Shown here one piece after another: positions 62,222 through 64,000 of a stretch of 64,000 nt of DNA. Source of the DNA: Pycnococcus provasolii. Its lineage: Eukaryota > Chlorophyta > Pseudoscourfieldiophyceae > Pseudoscourfieldiales. The stretch is from NCBI GenBank assembly GCA_049487715.1, contig CP150554.1, positions 682,001 to 746,000 of the forward strand, given 5' to 3'. Below the pieces are notes generated by a model. It worked only from the letters and a program-made list of their open reading frames with translations, made no database searches and was not told where the DNA came from. The position numbers were made by a program, and so were the translations under genes. Within the stretch, counting starts at the first letter, position 1; every line of letters starts with the position of its first letter.

Positions 62222-62332
62222 AATCCCAAACCCCCAATCCCAAACCCCCAATCCCAAACCCCCAATCCCAAACCCCCAATCCCAAACCCCCAATCCAAAC
62301 CCCCAATCCCAAACCCCCAATCCCAACCCCCC
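62222..62332. repeat. 14-bp minisatellite, 8 copies
   Basis: Eight tandem copies of AATCCCAAACCCCC (one copy is 13 bp). The G-rich strand could form quadruplexes. It ends about 195 bases upstream of the PsaK start codon. Confidence 0.9.
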
Positions 62333-62527
62333 AAATTTTAGCACCCACCCAGTCGCCAAGTCCATGGGATCGCACCTTCCCCAATCGGGAGCAATCCTCT
62401 AATCTTTTGGGATCATCTATTTGGTACTCACAGCTAGCTTTGTCAAACCCAGGTGCTGCCCCGCCTTTCCCTTGTTGTTGTTTGAGAAGTGCTTGTTGTT
62501 TGCTTCAAGAATTCTTTGCACAGCACG

Positions 62528-63336
62528 ATGATGATGATGAAGACGTCTTCTCCTAAGATCTCCGCGAAAACCGTCAGGGTAAGTACCTACTGGGTGTTTC
62601 TTGTGCTTGGCATGGTGGTGTATTCCTTATCGTTGCAGGTGTCATCTTTGTGGTTTGGTGTCATGTTATGTTTTAGGTTTGCGTGTTCCGCTTCTCTCGT
62701 TGCGTTGCGGCTTGTTCTTTGTTGGGGATTGCTTTTGAGTCGGCACACAAGCGCATCAGGTCATCATAGGGATGCACCCATAGGCTCCTGGCCCTTTGTA
62801 AAGTCTTCACAGAGAGAAGGGAGGCTCAGAGACACTTCAGAAACAGCCAATCTTTCCTCTGTGTGTGTGCTCCTTCTTTTGCTCTGCGAAGCTGACAAAA
62901 CGGCGTAGTTCAGTCAAGAGTGGTGGCGGTCGTACTTGCGGTGGTGCAGAAGAAAGAATCATAAGGAACCTAAACCTTGTACTCACAAAACAAAAACTAC
63001 ACACACACACACACACACAAACAGGCACCTCGCGTGCAGTCTCGCCGCAACGTCGTCGTCAAGGCGGATGCGGGCTTCCTCGGAAGCTTTGAGAACAAGG
63101 TGATGGCAACGTCTGTCGCCACCTTCCTCGCTGCGGGACGCTTCGGACTCGCGCCGACGTCGGCGCGCGTCACGGGTGCGGCGACGCCCATGAAGCTGAA
63201 TGATGTCAAGGACATGGACATTGCCACGGGAGATCCGTCGGGATTCAACTGGGTGGACGTCGCTGCCCTGGGATCGCTCGGACACATCGTCGGTGCTGCC
63301 GTGATCTTGGGACTGAACGGCGCTGGCGCGGCGTAA
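62528..63336 (+). CDS. PSAK: Photosystem I subunit PsaK precursor (two exons)
   Basis: Exon 1 is 62528-62578 (17 codons, MMMMKTSSPKISAKTVR); the intron is 62579-63024 with a GTAAGT donor and a CAAACAG acceptor; exon 2 is 63025-63336 ending in TAA. The product is 120 residues. The start is a transit peptide cleaved near VVVKA/DAGFLGS. The mature protein shows the PsaK pattern: a first membrane helix (VMATSVATFLAAGRFGLAP), a polar stromal loop, and a second helix (VDVAALGSLGHIVGAAVILGL) with the conserved GHIVG segment. PsaK sits at the PSI edge near PsaA and helps attach light-harvesting antenna. A nuclear PsaK gene of this form fits the green lineage. Length matches green algal PsaK precursors (~110-130). 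Confidence 0.9.
62579..63024 (+). other. PsaK intron, 446 bp
   Basis: Phase 0 GT-AG intron with donor GTAAGT. A (CA)n run (62,999-63,018) lies just before the acceptor, in place of a usual T-rich tract. It is the only intron in the window that I can support firmly. Confidence 0.85.
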
Positions 63337-63658
63337 GCGAATTTCAGTTCGAGAAAGTTGGGTCTTTTTCGTAGTTACACTTTGTAAGTAACTATTAAAA
63401 ATTTCCGTGAAAAATCACACAAACTGTTCTCCTATTAAATTTTTTTTTGTCGGTAAAAAAACGACACACCCACACAAATAAAATAAATATATTGTTCGTC
63501 GTCGTCGTCGTCAAGTACCCAACTTACCCAAGTTTTTCCTTTTAATCCTTCAGTTGTTATTATCGCCCAAAAATCATAGCAAAAAACCAGTACTGCTCTT
63601 GCTCGCAAATCAGAAATATATACTTTTTTTGGCGTTCCACCCAAGGTCCTCCATTCGC
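63337..63658. other. Intergenic region between convergent PsaK and TM9SF genes
   Basis: AT-rich, holding both 3' ends. Nothing else is seen in it. Confidence 0.5.
63383..63387 (+). terminator. TGTAA polyadenylation signal of PsaK
   Basis: TGTAA, the usual green algal polyadenylation element, 47 bases after the PsaK stop. Confidence 0.5.
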
Positions 63659-64000
63659 TTAATCAATCTTCACGCTCCCGTAGATGGTGCGCACGAACAT
63701 GAAGCATGCGTAGAAGCCCATCGTGCCCGTGAGAATGAAGAAGCAGTAGGAGATGAGCGCCATGTATCCGAAGTACAGCATGCCACTCACCGGCTTCGTG
63801 ATATCGAGCTTCGTGAAGAAGTAGAAGCACGAGTACAAGAAGAGGTAGATGGAGCTGCTTCCGGACGTGAAGTACGCCCGCCACCACCACTGGTAGTCCT
63901 CAGAGCAGAGCTGGAAGTAGCACAGCACAATGGTGATCTCCGCGCAGGTGATCATCAGGATGACAAACACCAGGAAGAGGAAGCCGAAGATGTAGTAGAA
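63659..64000 (-). CDS. TM9SF nonaspanin (EMP70 family), C-terminal part
   Basis: The gene continues past the right edge; 113 C-terminal residues are seen. FYYIFGFLFLVFVILMITCA, EITIVLCYFQLCSEDYQWWW, RAYFTSGSSSIYLFLYSCFY, GMLYFGYMALISYCFFILTG and TMGFYACFMFVRTIYGSVKID are diagnostic of the last membrane helices of TM9SF/EMP70 proteins. The C-terminal KID matches the KxD/E Golgi-retention signal of the family. These nine-span proteins of Golgi and endosomes take part in membrane protein sorting. Confidence 0.95.
   Translation of the reverse strand, partial: FYYIFGFLFLVFVILMITCAEITIVLCYFQLCSEDYQWWWRAYFTSGSSSIYLFLYSCFYFFTKLDITKPVSGMLYFGYMALISYCFFILTGTMGFYACFMFVRTIYGSVKID

Noticed and set aside
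62094-62332. Chromosome end
   Set aside because: Telomere-like copies are few and degenerate, and normal genes (PsaK, TM9SF) continue beyond them.
54663-64000. tRNA, rRNA, transposon or integrated-virus genes
   Set aside because: No clover-leaf-like tRNA, rRNA segment, transposase, integrase, capsid or polymerase sequence was recognised in the gaps; the only virus-like signal is the giant protein's C-terminus.

Overview
The window looks like nuclear DNA of a green alga, probably of prasinophyte grade. The reasons are a nuclear photosystem I PsaK gene with a transit peptide and a GT-AG intron, a chloroplast-type AAED1 thioredoxin-fold gene that appears to encode selenocysteine, and eukaryote-only genes (C53/CDK5RAP3, RBM42, TM9SF, mitochondrial carrier). 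Genes are compact and mostly intronless, GC-rich, and lie on both strands. Species was not determined.

Layout. 1-1874: 3' part of a secreted-type RCC1-repeat/proline-rich protein with one apparent frameshift. 2374-4720: a V8/trypsin-like protease with an EGF module, also split between two frames. 4474-6114 (minus): C53/CDK5RAP3, the UFMylation and ER-phagy adaptor. 7902-54662: a single uninterrupted reading frame of about 46.8 kb (15,586 codons from the preferred ATG; 15,808 from an upstream ATG) encoding a secreted giant Gly/Asp-rich repeat protein. 55779-57167: Gln/His-rich protein with a C-terminal cysteine motif. 57380-58408 (minus): SLC25A38/Hem25-like carrier. 58754-59491 (minus): AAED1-like protein with in-frame TGA at the redox position. 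59773-60414: GST domain of eEF1B gamma standing alone. 60622-61377: RBM42-like RRM protein. 61441-61887 (minus): small plastid-type membrane protein. 62528-63336: PsaK. 63659-64000 (minus): C-terminal end of a TM9SF nonaspanin.

The giant gene is the remarkable object. After a signal peptide and about 1,085 unrecognised residues, the protein turns into hundreds of short GG[D/N]-hydrophobic rungs. From 15,564 onward these are organised on an exact grid: a 447-bp (149-residue) unit made of nine rungs, present in 59 almost identical copies (4+27+20+8), punctuated by three 1,809-bp type I and three 1,773-bp type II cassettes that each carry a seven-cysteine loop. The rungs near the N-terminus are diverged and those further on are near-identical, so the gene seems to have grown by recent unequal exchange. 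The last ~130 residues resemble the terminal domains of phage and large-virus fibre proteins. The simplest reading is a very long, highly acidic, glycosylated beta-solenoid fibre on the cell surface; the function is unknown.

The other genes are unrelated housekeeping genes. There is no operon-like pathway. The secreted RCC1-like protein, the secreted or membrane-anchored protease and the giant fibre lie on the same strand within 55 kb, which may or may not be meaningful.
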